DNA of 64,000 nt. It comes from Trichlorobacter ammonificans. GTDB lineage: Bacteria; Desulfobacterota; Desulfuromonadia; Geobacterales; Pseudopelobacteraceae. The stretch spans positions 2,778,001-2,842,000 of the forward strand of contig NZ_OW150024.1 of assembly GCF_933509905.1 (NCBI RefSeq), read 5' to 3'. This document shows, piece after piece, positions 56,116-64,000 of this stretch (positions are counted from its first letter, which is position 1; each line of letters begins with the position of its first letter). The notes beneath the pieces are model-generated. The model ran no database searches and was not told the DNA's origin. It was given only the letters and a program-made list of their open reading frames with translations. Both the position numbers and the translations under genes were made by a program.

Positions 56116-56703
56116 TTAGCGGGACTTCTTCAGATCGTTCAGCACCAGCTTGGCCACCGCCTTCAACGTCTCGAACACTCCGTCGCCGGTGGCGGCACAC
56201 GCTTCAAAATCGGGAACAGCGGTGGTATTGAGCTGGCTGCGCAGTATTTCAACCGGCAGCGCGTTGGGCAGATCCCGCTTGTTGTACTGAATCACGAACG
56301 GCAGCCTGTCCAAGTCGTACCCTTGCTCCGCAAGGTTGTCCCGCAGATTTTCCAGCGACTCGATATTGGCATCCATCCGTTCTTCCTGGGAGTCGGCAAC
56401 AAAAATGATCCCGTCAACCCCCTTCAGGATCAGCTTACGGGAGGCATCATAGAAGACCTGGCCGGGCACGGTGTAGAGATGGAAGCGGGTCTTGAATCCC
56501 TTGATCTCCCCCAGGGCCAGGGGAAGGAAATCAAAAAACAGCGTCCGCTCCGTCTCGGTGGCGAGACTGATCATCTTGCCCTTGGCGTCGGGAGCGGTTG
56601 AGGCGTAAATATGCTGCAGGTTGGTCGTCTTGCCGCAGAGCCCCGGGCCGTAATAGACGATCTTGCAGTTTATTTCGCGGGAGGCGTAGTTAATGAAGGA
56701 CAT
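56116..56703 (-). CDS. mglA: MglA-family small GTPase
   Basis: 195 residues. Ras-like GTPase of the MglA type: P-loop [17 protein letters not shown], a hydrophobic switch region with [16 protein letters not shown], a Walker B-like [15 protein letters not shown] (PG in place of DxxG, as usual in MglA) and the guanine-specificity motif NKRDLP. In Myxococcus MglA sets cell polarity for motility. It starts 23 bases after mglB, its predicted GAP partner, so they are co-transcribed. Confidence 0.95.
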   Translation of the reverse strand: MSFINYASREINCKIVYYGPGLCGKTTNLQHIYASTAPDAKGKMISLATETERTLFFDFLPLALGEIKGFKTRFHLYTVPGQVFYDASRKLILKGVDGIIFVADSQEERMDANIESLENLRDNLAEQGYDLDRLPFVIQYNKRDLPNALPVEILRSQLNTTAVPDFEACAATGDGVFETLKAVAKLVLNDLKKSR

Positions 56704-56726
56704 GCGGATGCACCCCGGAGCAGGGA

Positions 56727-57218
56727 CTAGCTGAACAGATTGTCGATATCGTCATCCGTGATTTCGGCGAAGGGGAACGCGGCGGAACCGCTTTTCGACT
56801 GTTCGTCGGCCTTGGCGGTCAGTCGGTCGAAGATGACCGACAGTTCTTCGGATGCCTTCTTGACCCGCAGCCGCACCAGCCCCAGCGATGAACGGCTGTC
56901 GAACAGCACCACCAGGATGACCCGGCCACCAACGATGGAGATATGGAGGTTGTCATTCTCCCCTTCATGAAAGAGAATGGAGAATTCCTTCTCGCCGATC
57001 AGCTTGGCCAGACCGCCGGTTGCCGCAATGTTGCCGGCCGTGAGCGAGGCAAGGGAGGTGGTATCAAAGCGGTCGGTCTCGCCAACACCGGAAATGAGCT
57101 GCCCGTTCTTATCCACCAGAAAGATGACTTTCGAGTTGGAGTCCCGCAGAAGCCGTTCGATGACTTCGTTGATCTCCTTAAACTCTTCATCATACATGAC
57201 CATCTGGGCGTTGGACAT
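56727..57218 (-). CDS. mglB: MglB-like roadblock/LC7 GTPase-activating protein
   Basis: 163 residues from the ATG at 57218 (AGGAGATCG ahead). A roadblock/LC7 fold: [33 protein letters not shown], then [26 protein letters not shown] and the strand [10 protein letters not shown]. MglB dimers stimulate GTP hydrolysis by MglA. The pair is divergent from the radical SAM gene. Confidence 0.93.
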   Translation of the reverse strand: MSNAQMVMYDEEFKEINEVIERLLRDSNSKVIFLVDKNGQLISGVGETDRFDTTSLASLTAGNIAATGGLAKLIGEKEFSILFHEGENDNLHISIVGGRVILVVLFDSRSSLGLVRLRVKKASEELSVIFDRLTAKADEQSKSGSAAFPFAEITDDDIDNLFS

Positions 57219-57462
57219 GCGATCTCCTCTTCGGGGCCGTGAAACATACCGTGACACGAGGCACAGAGCGGCGGACAGAGCGTGAATTCCGTCGGTTTCC
57301 TGTGTCTATAGCAGAAGAAAATCAGGGATACAAGCGCATTTCTCGTGACTGATGCCGGCAAGCTCGGGTACAATGATGGCGTCGGATCAGCCTGGGACAC
57401 CAGACTACGGGTCCCTTAAATCCGGCACTGCCAGATGCCGTTACTTTCACCGGAGGAACTGA

Positions 57463-58521
57463 ATGGAAGCGTTTGTACCCAAGTGGATCGCCTGGGAAAC
57501 CACCCAGCAATGCAACCTCAAATGTGTTCACTGTCGCTGTTCGTCGGAGATGACCTCGTCCCAAGGGGACTTTACCACTGAGGAAGGGAAAAGGCTGCTT
57601 GCCGATATCGCCGCCTTTTCGAAACCGGTGGTCGTACTGTCCGGTGGCGAGCCGCTGCTGCGTTCCGATATTTTCGAACTGGCCGAATATGGCACCTCCC
57701 TGGGTCTGCGGATGTGCATGGCCAGCAACGGCTCGCTGATTACCGATGAGGTCTGTGCCCGACTGAAACAGGCGGATATCAAGATGGTCTCCCTCTCCCT
57801 CGATGGTTCCACCGCCGCCATTCATGACGACTTTCGCCAGTCGCCCGGCGCTTTCGACGGCGTGGTTCGTGCTGCGGAAACGATGCGCAGAAACGGCCTC
57901 AAATTCCTGATCAACTCATCCTTCACCAAGCGGAACCAGCACGACATCGCCCCGACCTTTCAACTGGCCAAGAAACTGGGGGCCACCGCCTGGTACATGT
58001 TCATGATCGTTCCCACCGGCCGTGGCGAGGAGATCATGAACGAGTTGATTTCCAAGGAAGATTACGAAGAGATTTTGGAATGGCACTACCAGCAGGAAAA
58101 GCTGGAGAATGATCTGCTGATGCGTCCCACCTGCGCGCCGCACTACTACCGGATCGCGCCGCAGCGGGCCAAGGAGGAGGGGGTCTCCTTCCAGCGTCGC
58201 TCCCTGAGTTTTTCCACCGGCGGCGGCAAGGGGTGCATCGCTGCCCAGAGTATCTGCCTGATCGACTGTTTCGGCAATGTCAAGCCGTGCTCTTATTTTC
58301 ATCGGGTTGCCGGCAACGTCAAGGAAACCCCTTTCCGGGAAATCTGGGAGCAGTCGGAAATATTCCGGGACTTGCGGAGTTTCAAGGAGTACAAGGGAAA
58401 GTGCGGCCAGTGCGAATTCCTGAATGTCTGCGGCGGTTGCCGGGCGCGGGCTGATGCAGTATACGGCGACTACATGGCGGAAGAACCGTTCTGCAACTAT
58501 GTTCCGCTTCGCTGCCGTTAA
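57463..58521 (+). CDS. Radical SAM/SPASM protein, AhbD/NirJ-like
   Basis: 352 residues. The radical SAM cluster motif CNLKCVHC is near residue 20, with [11 protein letters not shown] and [14 protein letters not shown] following as in the NirJ/AhbC/AhbD/MoaA-like branch. The C-terminal SPASM-type region holds further cysteines (KPCSYFH and [19 protein letters not shown]...FCNY) for a second iron-sulfur cluster. AhbD converts Fe-coproporphyrin to haem b in the alternative haem pathway, and the [12 protein letters not shown] context resembles that group. No other ahb genes are beside it, so a different peptide- or porphyrin-modifying role is possible. RBS is CGGAGGA. Confidence 0.75.
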   Translation: MEAFVPKWIAWETTQQCNLKCVHCRCSSEMTSSQGDFTTEEGKRLLADIAAFSKPVVVLSGGEPLLRSDIFELAEYGTSLGLRMCMASNGSLITDEVCARLKQADIKMVSLSLDGSTAAIHDDFRQSPGAFDGVVRAAETMRRNGLKFLINSSFTKRNQHDIAPTFQLAKKLGATAWYMFMIVPTGRGEEIMNELISKEDYEEILEWHYQQEKLENDLLMRPTCAPHYYRIAPQRAKEEGVSFQRRSLSFSTGGGKGCIAAQSICLIDCFGNVKPCSYFHRVAGNVKETPFREIWEQSEIFRDLRSFKEYKGKCGQCEFLNVCGGCRARADAVYGDYMAEEPFCNYVPLRCR

Positions 58522-58545
58522 GGAACACGGGGCGGGATGGAATGA

Positions 58546-58582
58546 GAACGGCCGATGCGATCAGCATCGGCCGTTCTCGTTT
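58546..58582 (+). terminator. terminator after the SPASM radical SAM gene
   Basis: A 13-bp perfect inverted repeat GAACGGCCGATGC / GCATCGGCCGTTC with a five-base loop, followed by a short T-containing tail. It also lies just beyond the convergent FmdB-type gene and may serve both. Confidence 0.8.
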
Positions 58583-58608
58583 CGGGGTATGCCGGATGAC
58601 CGGAAGCG

Positions 58609-58845
58609 CTAGCCAGCGGCGCAGCAACCGCCGGCAGCACAACCGGCCGGCTTGGGCGCCTCGGTTTTAGGGCAGTAGCCGGAGTTGAACCAGCCGTCAC
58701 CCTTCAGGCTGAAAGCGGCCTGGGAGATCATCTTTTCAACCGCTCCGCCACAGGCGGGGCACTCGCTGGCCGGGGCATCGGAAAACTTCTGGCGCAACTC
58801 AAACTGATTGCTGCAGGAGGTACAACGATATTCATACACTGGCAT
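58609..58845 (-). CDS. FmdB-family zinc-ribbon protein
   Basis: 78 residues. Begins PVYEYRCTSCSNQFEL and has a second pair, SECPACGG, giving the CxxC...CxxC zinc ribbon of the FmdB regulatory family. The tail (PAGCAAGGCCAAG) is glycine/cysteine-rich, a feature of many Geobacter members. Function unproven; the name comes from a regulator of formamidase genes. ATG at 58845, nine bases after AAGGAGG; a TTG at 58851 is in frame. Confidence 0.88.
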   Translation of the reverse strand: MPVYEYRCTSCSNQFELRQKFSDAPASECPACGGAVEKMISQAAFSLKGDGWFNSGYCPKTEAPKPAGCAAGGCCAAG

Positions 58846-58888
58846 GGGCAACAGCCTCCTTTTGAATATTCATATGGGTGAATCATAG

Positions 58889-59620
58889 TTACCGCGGGTC
58901 CGGTTTGTCAAGGGGACGGAGAAAGACCACGAACGCGCCGCTTCCGCCCAATTCCCGCGGCGCCGGCGCAAATTCGATCACCAGTCCCCGCCCCTGCTCC
59001 CGCAACCAGGCTGCCACCGCCTGGTTCAATACCGGCCCGTCACTGGAGTGGGTACCTTTACCGGTAATGACCAGCACCGCCTTCTCCCCCGCCGCCCGGG
59101 CCGAACGCAGAAAACGGTCCAGGGAGCCAACTGCTTCGTCGCGAGTCAGGCCGTGCAGATCCAGCTGCCGGTCCAGGCGGATCACCCCCCGTTTGAGCAT
59201 CCGCAGCCGGTTACCGCCCAGCGGCTTCAGCTCTTCCTCCGCCGGCAACGCATCCTCGAACCTGACATCCAGCTTCAGCCGTTCGATTTCCTTCAAAAAA
59301 TCCGATCGTCCGCCCGGAGCCACGGTCAAGGACGCGACCGGCGGCTCCGTCGGACGACGCACCGCTTCGGCGCGAACCGTCGTACCACCCGCTTTCGGGG
59401 GCTCAAGCGGCACCACACCGGCCATGGCCTGACGGAACAGGTCGGCTTCGTCGCTGCCCGGCCGGGCCTGCGCCGTGGTCGACACCGTCTTCGCCCGCAC
59501 TGCTTCCTCTTCGGAAGCTGGCGGCGCGGCAACGATCACGCCCTTCAACCGCTCGAAGGAGCTGGTGCGGAACTCCGCCGGGCGCTGGACCGGAGATGAT
59601 GGTTTTTTCTTGCGACTCAT
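58889..59620 (-). CDS. Smr-domain protein
   Basis: 243 residues. The first 150 residues are proline/alanine-rich and low in complexity, with SRKKK at the start. The C-terminal 90 residues are a stand-alone Smr (MutS2-related) domain: RQLDLHGLTRDEAVGSLDRFL, AVLVITGKGTHSSDG and GGSGAFVVFLR. Smr domains act as nucleases on RNA or nicking endonucleases on DNA; recent work ties them to ribosome rescue. The upstream 226 bases (59621-59846) hold no convincing gene or promoter. Confidence 0.92.
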   Translation of the reverse strand: MSRKKKPSSPVQRPAEFRTSSFERLKGVIVAAPPASEEEAVRAKTVSTTAQARPGSDEADLFRQAMAGVVPLEPPKAGGTTVRAEAVRRPTEPPVASLTVAPGGRSDFLKEIERLKLDVRFEDALPAEEELKPLGGNRLRMLKRGVIRLDRQLDLHGLTRDEAVGSLDRFLRSARAAGEKAVLVITGKGTHSSDGPVLNQAVAAWLREQGRGLVIEFAPAPRELGGSGAFVVFLRPLDKPDPR

Positions 59621-59846
59621 CGCGGATCGCCTCTAACGATAGAACAGCCAGGGAGCCACTGCTGCACAGTACACCAAGGCGGATGGCACGAGCAGCCGGT
59701 GGCAGACACGCCGTATCGGCTTTGCACTGGGCAGAGGGCAGTACACAGCAAAAAACTCCGGCAATGAACAGCGGCAGTGCCCGACGGCAAAGCAACCGAA
59801 GATGGGGGCAACGGGGCCAGTTGTATTCAAGGCCCGGGAGGGCTGC

Positions 59847-60257
59847 TCATTCGGCGGCAGGGGTAGCAGCACCCTGGGCCGCTTTTTCACTCAGGGAGTT
59901 GAAGATCATGTCCAGCACCGCCTTCTGCCGCACCTCAAACTTGTTCAGCACGGCAAGGCAGCTCCCCATGGGGCATTGGGCGTGCAGGAAGTCGGCATCA
60001 CGGCTGGAGAGAATGACGATCCGGTTCTTGTTGATCCCTGCCTGCACGGCAAAGCTCATCAGCTTGCGCCCGTCCAGGGTGGGCATTTCGAAGTCAATCA
60101 GCAGCAGATCGTAGGGGGAACGACGGATATAGGAAAGAGCCTCCAGCGGGTTGTTGCAGACATCCACCGTCAGGCGGGGGAAATGTTCCGCGATATAGTC
60201 GCTCAGCAGGCGGGTAAAGGCCGGATCGTCGTCTATCAGCAGAATGTTTCCCATCAT
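59847..60257 (-). CDS. Single-domain response regulator
   Basis: 136 residues from the ATG at 60257 (MMGNILLIDDDPAF). A CheY-like receiver with the acidic triplet, phosphoacceptor in LLLIDFEMPTLDG and a lysine in the LNKFEVR position. No output domain. It follows the 32-residue membrane peptide ORF and the TPR gene on the same strand, 33 bases after the peptide, and probably shares their transcript. Confidence 0.85.
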   Translation of the reverse strand: MMGNILLIDDDPAFTRLLSDYIAEHFPRLTVDVCNNPLEALSYIRRSPYDLLLIDFEMPTLDGRKLMSFAVQAGINKNRIVILSSRDADFLHAQCPMGSCLAVLNKFEVRQKAVLDMIFNSLSEKAAQGAATPAAE

Positions 60258-60290
60258 ATCCCCATCCCGGCGCACCGCATCAGGCACGGT

Positions 60291-60389
60291 TCAGCGTTTG
60301 CTCCGCATATCGCTGAGCCCGACTGCCGCAAAGATCACCAGCAGAATAAAGCCGATGAACAGCCAATCCGCCGCACTGAATCCGAACAT
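60291..60389 (-). CDS. 32-residue single-pass membrane peptide
   Basis: MFGFSAADWLFIGFILL... continues as one hydrophobic helix of about 18 residues (through VIFAAVGL) and ends in a basic tail (SDMRSKR). The ATG is adjacent to the stop of the TPR gene, with GGGGCGG upstream. The TM-plus-positive-tail layout predicts Nout-Cin insertion. It is too short for homology to be judged; a regulatory small membrane protein is the guess. Confidence 0.5.
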   Translation of the reverse strand: MFGFSAADWLFIGFILLVIFAAVGLSDMRSKR

Positions 60390-61277
60390 TCAGCACCGCC
60401 CCTGCAACATGCCGCTCTGCTCCAGAGAGCGATGACACTGTTCAAGAAACCGGTGCATTTCAACCAAGGGAAACTGGGCGCAGAATACCGGGTCCGCCAG
60501 CACATCTTCCACGATGGCCGCCGCTTCGTGAATATCCCCGGCCTGATGCTGTTCGAAGGCAACCGACAGGGCCGTCAGATAGTCCACCGGCGGTACCAGG
60601 GGGCGTTCACCGGCACGAATGGCGGCGATACGGCCCTCGAGATTACGACGCTCCGCCCCGCTGCAGCGCTCAAGCAGCCCTTCCCACTGGGCCAGCGCCT
60701 CTTCATAGCGCCCCAGGATGTAGCTGACCTCGCCGTACTGATAGCAGGTGTGCAGATCATCGGGGTCCAGCGCCAACGCTCTGGCCAGGTATTTTTCGGC
60801 ACCGTACCAGGATTGCACCGCCAAGTGCGTGGCCTCGAGGCGCCCGCCCCGCTCCATCAGGGTGCGGCCGATTTCCCGCCACAGGCCGGCATTGTCGGGG
60901 GTAATCAGGGTCATGATCCGGAGCAGGGAAACCTTGCGATCGAGATAGGGCAGATCGACTTCGCGGGCGTCAAGCATGATCGCCTCGCCGCCGATCTCGG
61001 CAATGATGTGGGGATAGGCCTGCTGCAGCACGTCGGCATAGCGGGCGGCATTGGCACAATCGGGGTTGCGGCGCAGGGCATGGTACAGTCCCCGCCCCAC
61101 CTGGTCGTAGTCCGGTGTCCCGTTTGCGAGGGCCGCCACGTAGTCGGCTTCCTGCAGCGGAATGGGCAGGTCGCCCCAGGCCAGATCCACCAAACCGTCA
61201 CGACCGGCAAGACGAAAGCCTTCAGCAGGCTGAAAATATCGAACCCCCTCGATGGGGGTAGGCGGCTGTTGCTGCAT
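60390..61277 (-). CDS. TPR-repeat protein
   Basis: 295 residues. An N-terminal segment (PIEGVRYFQPAEGFRLAGRDGLVDLAWGD) of unknown fold, then helical repeats; the clearest TPR units are at about 155-205 (AEKYLARALALDPDDLHTCYQYGEVSYILGRYEEALAQWEGLL). No signal peptide, so a cytoplasmic scaffold is likely. It precedes the membrane peptide and receiver genes. Confidence 0.75.
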   Translation of the reverse strand: MQQQPPTPIEGVRYFQPAEGFRLAGRDGLVDLAWGDLPIPLQEADYVAALANGTPDYDQVGRGLYHALRRNPDCANAARYADVLQQAYPHIIAEIGGEAIMLDAREVDLPYLDRKVSLLRIMTLITPDNAGLWREIGRTLMERGGRLEATHLAVQSWYGAEKYLARALALDPDDLHTCYQYGEVSYILGRYEEALAQWEGLLERCSGAERRNLEGRIAAIRAGERPLVPPVDYLTALSVAFEQHQAGDIHEAAAIVEDVLADPVFCAQFPLVEMHRFLEQCHRSLEQSGMLQGRC

Positions 61278-61378
61278 ACCTTCCGTTCCTTACTCCGTTC
61301 TCACGATACCTTGCGAAGCATTACACTCTACCGTCGGCGCTTTCCGTTCGTCAACCGCAAAGCGGTACTTTCGCCGGA

Positions 61379-62176
61379 TCAGGCAATAATGGAAAAAGGC
61401 CTGCCCTCCCGGCTGACCCCCCGTTTCATTCGCCCCGCCGAAACCTCGGAAACGGCTGAAAATGACGTCGTTTGGCTCCACTCACGTCCCCGCACGGCAG
61501 GATCACCATAGGCCCGCTGAACCCTGCCATCTCCCGTCGGCCGCAATGCCTCGCCGCTGCCGGTTGACGTCGCGTTGCTTCCGGCATCGGCACCGGACAG
61601 GCTTTCCGGCTGCCGCTTTTCCTGTTGGGCCTGGGCCATCTGATTGGCGGCCTGGGCGGCTACGGCCCGGTCCTGGCCGGATGGGTCCGCGGGAGCCAGG
61701 GCCGCACGAATCACCTGCTGCATCCGGGCAATAGTCTCCTCCGGCGTGCGGCCACCGGAGACATCGATCTGCACCTCGCCACCGGTAATGTAACTGCGTC
61801 CGTCCGGCCCCTGGGTGTAACTGTAGGAAGCGCTGCCGGCCAGGTTGCCCCCTGCCGCCTTGTGCGCCGCCTCGTGGGCCTTAACCTTTTCCTCGGTGCG
61901 CTTCAGTCGCTCGACCGTCTGCTTGACCTGGGGATCTTCAACGCTTCTGCCGTCGGCAGTGGTCCGCTCACCCGGCTTCGGCTCCCGCTGCCCGGTCTCC
62001 AGCGCCTGCCCCGGCTGTTGCGCGGAAAGCGTTACCCGGTCTTCTACCGGCTCCCGACTCCGACCACCAACGGAACGACGCTTTTCCGCTTCCGTACCGT
62101 CTGCCGCCGGTATACCGGAAAACTGCCGGACGGGAACCGTCCCGGCTCCCCTGTCTGCAACAGCGGAGAACTCCAT
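61379..62176 (-). CDS. SprA-related putative metalloprotease
   Basis: 265 residues. The conserved core at about 85-195 carries KVKAHEAAHKAAGGNLAGSASYSYTQGPDGRSYITGGEVQIDVS (described here by its HEAAH motif and the GGEVQID strand), TPEETIARMQQVIRAALAPADPS and DRAVAAQAANQMAQAQQ. This is the SprA-related family (PF12118), in which HExxH-like histidines suggest a zinc peptidase, although activity is unproven. The flanks are low-complexity and hydrophilic. Confidence 0.82.
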   Translation of the reverse strand: MEFSAVADRGAGTVPVRQFSGIPAADGTEAEKRRSVGGRSREPVEDRVTLSAQQPGQALETGQREPKPGERTTADGRSVEDPQVKQTVERLKRTEEKVKAHEAAHKAAGGNLAGSASYSYTQGPDGRSYITGGEVQIDVSGGRTPEETIARMQQVIRAALAPADPSGQDRAVAAQAANQMAQAQQEKRQPESLSGADAGSNATSTGSGEALRPTGDGRVQRAYGDPAVRGREWSQTTSFSAVSEVSAGRMKRGVSREGRPFSIIA

Positions 62177-62255
62177 TGAAGAATCACCTCTGGGACCAGA
62201 CTATCCTGTTCCTGCAAGCAGTGTACACGGCATCCGGGTACAACGGCCTACGACA

Positions 62256-63158
62256 TTACAGACCGGCCCTGGCCATTTCCTCCACCAGCTTTTTCTGACT
62301 ACTGTTCAGCCCTTCCGGTACATGGACGTTGATCTTGACGTACAGGTCCCCTTTGGCGTTGGAACCGGGCGTCTTGATACCGCATCCCTTCAGGCGGAGC
62401 TTCGTACCGGGCTGGATACCGGGCGGCACCTTGATCCGCCGGGTTTCCTCCAGGGTCGGCACCTCCAGGCTGACTCCCAGACAGGCCTCACTGAAGCGGA
62501 TGGTCCGCTCCACGAACAAATCTCCGCCGTCACGGCTAAACACCGGGTCATGGGCAACCCGTACGATCAAGAACAGATCGCCGCTGGGACCGCCGTTTTC
62601 CCCGTCGCTCCCCTTGCCGGCGATTCTGACCCGACTGCCGTTATCGACACCGGCGGGAATCCGGACCTTCAACTCCTCCCGCACGCCGTTGCGCCGGAAA
62701 GCCACCAGCTTTTCGCCGCCCAGCGCCGCCTCGCGAAAGCCCACGTCCAGCTCCAGGGTCAGATCGGCACCCCGTTGCGGCCCCCTGCGGAATCCGCCGC
62801 CACCGCTACTCCGGCGGAAGGCGCCGCCGAACAGCCGGGAGAAAATATCATCTCCGCCGTCCCCCATCCCCATATCCCGGAAGGTGCCGGAGAAATCAAA
62901 CCCCTTGAAGATATCCTCCTGAGAATACTGACGATGGAAGTCAGACGACCCGAACGTATCGTACTGCTTGCGTTTTTCCGGGTCGGAGAGTACGGCGTAG
63001 GCTTCGTTGATCTCCTTGAACTTCTCCTCGGCGGCGCTATCTCCCTGGTTGCGGTCCGGATGGTACTTCACCGCCAGCTTGCGGAACGCCTTCTTGATGT
63101 CGTCGGCGGTTGCCGTCTTTTCGACTCCCAGCGACTTGTAGTAATCCGTCTGCGCCAT
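62256..63158 (-). CDS. DnaJ/CbpA-type co-chaperone
   Basis: 300 residues from the ATG at 63158 (AAGG nine bases ahead). J domain (about 1-70) with KYHPDRN (HPD motif that triggers DnaK ATPase), a Gly/Phe-rich linker (GFDFSGTFRDMGMGDGG...), no zinc-finger region, then two DnaJ C-terminal beta domains (LTLELDVGFREAALGGEKLV and IRFSEACLGVSLEVPTL). That layout is CbpA-like (type II). It probably acts with DnaK in protein folding. Confidence 0.93.
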   Translation of the reverse strand: MAQTDYYKSLGVEKTATADDIKKAFRKLAVKYHPDRNQGDSAAEEKFKEINEAYAVLSDPEKRKQYDTFGSSDFHRQYSQEDIFKGFDFSGTFRDMGMGDGGDDIFSRLFGGAFRRSSGGGGFRRGPQRGADLTLELDVGFREAALGGEKLVAFRRNGVREELKVRIPAGVDNGSRVRIAGKGSDGENGGPSGDLFLIVRVAHDPVFSRDGGDLFVERTIRFSEACLGVSLEVPTLEETRRIKVPPGIQPGTKLRLKGCGIKTPGSNAKGDLYVKINVHVPEGLNSSQKKLVEEMARAGL

Positions 63159-63204
63159 AATCGATAACCTTGTATGATTCCGTGGAATTACCTCTTTGAA
63201 TCGT

Positions 63205-63233
63205 AAAGTAGGCAGCTTTCGGCCGGCTGTCAA
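63205..63233 (-). promoter_or_regulatory. candidate promoter of the dnaJ-like gene
   Basis: Minus strand: TTGACA (63233-63228), 17-base spacer, TACTTT (63210-63205). No heat-shock-type promoter was recognised. Confidence 0.45.
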
Positions 63234-63285
63234 CACCGTTCCCGCCGGAACGATACCCCGTGCCGCACGGATGTTGCACGGCAAC

Positions 63286-63311
63286 GGGCGACCGGCATAT
63301 CCCGGTCGCCC
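63286..63311 (-). terminator. hairpin downstream of the lipoprotein gene
   Basis: A 10-bp perfect stem GGGCGACCGG / CCGGTCGCCC with a six-base loop but no T-tract. It separates the lipoprotein gene from the dnaJ-like gene. Confidence 0.4.
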
Positions 63312-63410
63312 GCCACAGGTAGCATGACACCGGCAGCGGTCGGTTCGTTCAGAGCTGATCCTGCCCGCAAACCGTGCCCTGGAGTTCCCTCGTCCGGGAG
63401 AGCGATCAGC

Positions 63411-63857
63411 CTAGCGGGCGTACCCCACTGCCTGTGCCTCGGCAAGCGTGAGAACGACTTGGTCTTTCGATACCGCCGTCCGCTCCAGCTTACTCCAGTC
63501 AACGGCCTCGGGCAGCGCCATTTCCCGGCTGACAATCCGGCGAACCGCTTCCGGGTCGCGCAGCACCTCAGGGTCCAGTCGTATGGCGGCCACAGCCCCG
63601 TTTTCCAGCGACACCCTGTTCTTCTGACCGGCAGGCAGGTAGATCGCGCCGGTGTCGAAATCGACGATATAGGCGACTACTCCCGGAATGATACAGAAGA
63701 GCAGCCCCAGGCCGTCAAGGATGGCAACCTTGATATCGATTTCTCCGGCCTTCTGTCCCCGCCGCTCCGGATACATCAGCGTGCCGCAGGCGGCAAGCTG
63801 CAGCATGAGCACAACAGTCACGCCGGCAGCAACGGCCTTGATCATTATCTTTTGCAT
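63411..63857 (-). CDS. Predicted lipoprotein of unknown function
   Basis: 148 residues. Signal peptide with a lipobox LQLAAC, then a short region with a second hydrophobic stretch (VAILDGLGLLFCIIPGVVAYIVDF) and the motif DTGAIYLP, as found in small YceK/'polyribonucleotide nucleotidyltransferase'-misannotated lipoproteins. The C-terminal half has no hallmark residues. Likely an outer-membrane lipoprotein; role unknown. GAGGAGG precedes the ATG. Confidence 0.8.
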   Translation of the reverse strand: MQKIMIKAVAAGVTVVLMLQLAACGTLMYPERRGQKAGEIDIKVAILDGLGLLFCIIPGVVAYIVDFDTGAIYLPAGQKNRVSLENGAVAAIRLDPEVLRDPEAVRRIVSREMALPEAVDWSKLERTAVSKDQVVLTLAEAQAVGYAR

Positions 63858-63882
63858 GGGACACCTCCTCGGATACGTGATA

Positions 63883-64000
63883 TTACAGGCGCAGCTCCCG
63901 CCAACGGAAGCAGTCCGTGGTGTGATCGTTGACCATCCCCACCGCCTGCATGTGGGCGTAGCAGATGGTGCTGCCCACGAAACGGAATCCCCGTTGCTTG
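63883..64000 (-). CDS. tag: DNA-3-methyladenine glycosylase I, C-terminal fragment
   Basis: Only the last 38 codons are present; the gene runs off the right edge. The frame reads RGFRFVGSTICYAHMQAVG, then MVNDH...CFRW and a stop at 63883-63885. This is the invariant C-terminal segment of Tag, with the Cys/His pair that completes the enzyme's zinc site. Tag excises 3-methyladenine from alkylated DNA. Confidence 0.93.
   Translation of the reverse strand, partial: KQRGFRFVGSTICYAHMQAVGMVNDHTTDCFRWRELRL

Noticed and set aside
55944-56231. 95-codon ORF across tRNA-Ser and the end of mglA
   Set aside because: It overlaps a complete tRNA and the antisense of a clear gene; the database-like peptide it encodes is a common artefact of tRNA-Ser sequence.
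59633-59890. 85-codon minus-strand ORF in the gap between the Smr and receiver genes
   Set aside because: It starts inside the receiver gene, has no ribosome site and reads as Pro/Cys/Ala-rich noise.

Overview
The window looks like a stretch of core chromosome from a Geobacter-like member of the Desulfuromonadota (Geobacterales). The supporting signs are a split F1Fo ATP synthase operon carrying both b' and b subunits directly behind parAB, an MglA/MglB pair, a histidine kinase with a CxxCH haem-binding sensor domain, a hopanoid glycosyltransferase, many cyclic-dinucleotide proteins and a GEMM-type riboswitch. This is inferred from gene families and order, and no species is claimed. Most of the sequence is GC-rich. 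Coding density is high, and no gap between genes exceeds about 260 bases.

Layout. 1-1.4 kb: minus-strand cell-envelope genes (cpoB/ybgF and a LysM protein cut by the left edge). 1.5-7.4 kb, plus strand: a U32 tRNA-hydroxylation-type protein, an ArnT-like glycosyltransferase, an ArnB-like aminotransferase, dnaB and tatA. 7.4-16.1 kb, minus strand: parA-parB, then atpX(b')-atpF-atpH-atpA-atpG-atpD-atpC, then a YhcC-like radical SAM gene behind a strong terminator. 16.2-23.4 kb: an RluA pseudouridine synthase (minus), then on the plus strand an MnmM-like methyltransferase, hpnI, an Mla-type lipid transport operon (mlaE-mlaF-mlaD-tolC-like-mlaC) and a cold-shock gene. 23.4-34.3 kb: methylglyoxal synthase, a 1027-residue GGDEF/EAL/CBS protein, a small operon with a bacterial GH3 protein, an AT-richer patch with sixA and a chemoreceptor, and an HD-GYP gene behind a GEMM-I riboswitch whose ligand-selecting base is A (the cGAMP-type variant). 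34.5-38.9 kb: pstS-pstC-pstA-pstB-phoU. 38.9-49.8 kb: mfd, glmU overlapping a receiver/PAS/GGDEF/EAL gene, a haem-sensor histidine kinase with its CheY-like partner, and a YhaM-like HD nuclease. 49.8-55.7 kb: a transglutaminase-like protein, a receiver-GGDEF protein, rpe and rsmB (all minus), then an MFS transporter. 55.8-64 kb: tRNA-Arg and tRNA-Ser, mglA/mglB, a SPASM radical SAM protein, an FmdB-type zinc ribbon, an Smr protein, a receiver, a TPR protein, a SprA-like protein, a DnaJ/CbpA co-chaperone, a lipoprotein and the end of a 3-methyladenine glycosylase gene.

The strongest thread is second-messenger control: three probably active diguanylate cyclase domains, two intact EAL phosphodiesterase domains, one HD-GYP phosphodiesterase and one riboswitch. 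The HD-GYP gene has a full cis-regulatory unit (promoter, aptamer, candidate antiterminator, terminator), and its receiver domain lacks the phosphorylatable aspartate. Regulation by RNA-sensed cyclic dinucleotide may therefore replace phosphorylation. The second most interesting locus is the tightly coupled set of a 38-residue peptide, an alpha/beta-hydrolase-like protein and a GH3-family acyl-adenylating enzyme, whose substrate is unknown.
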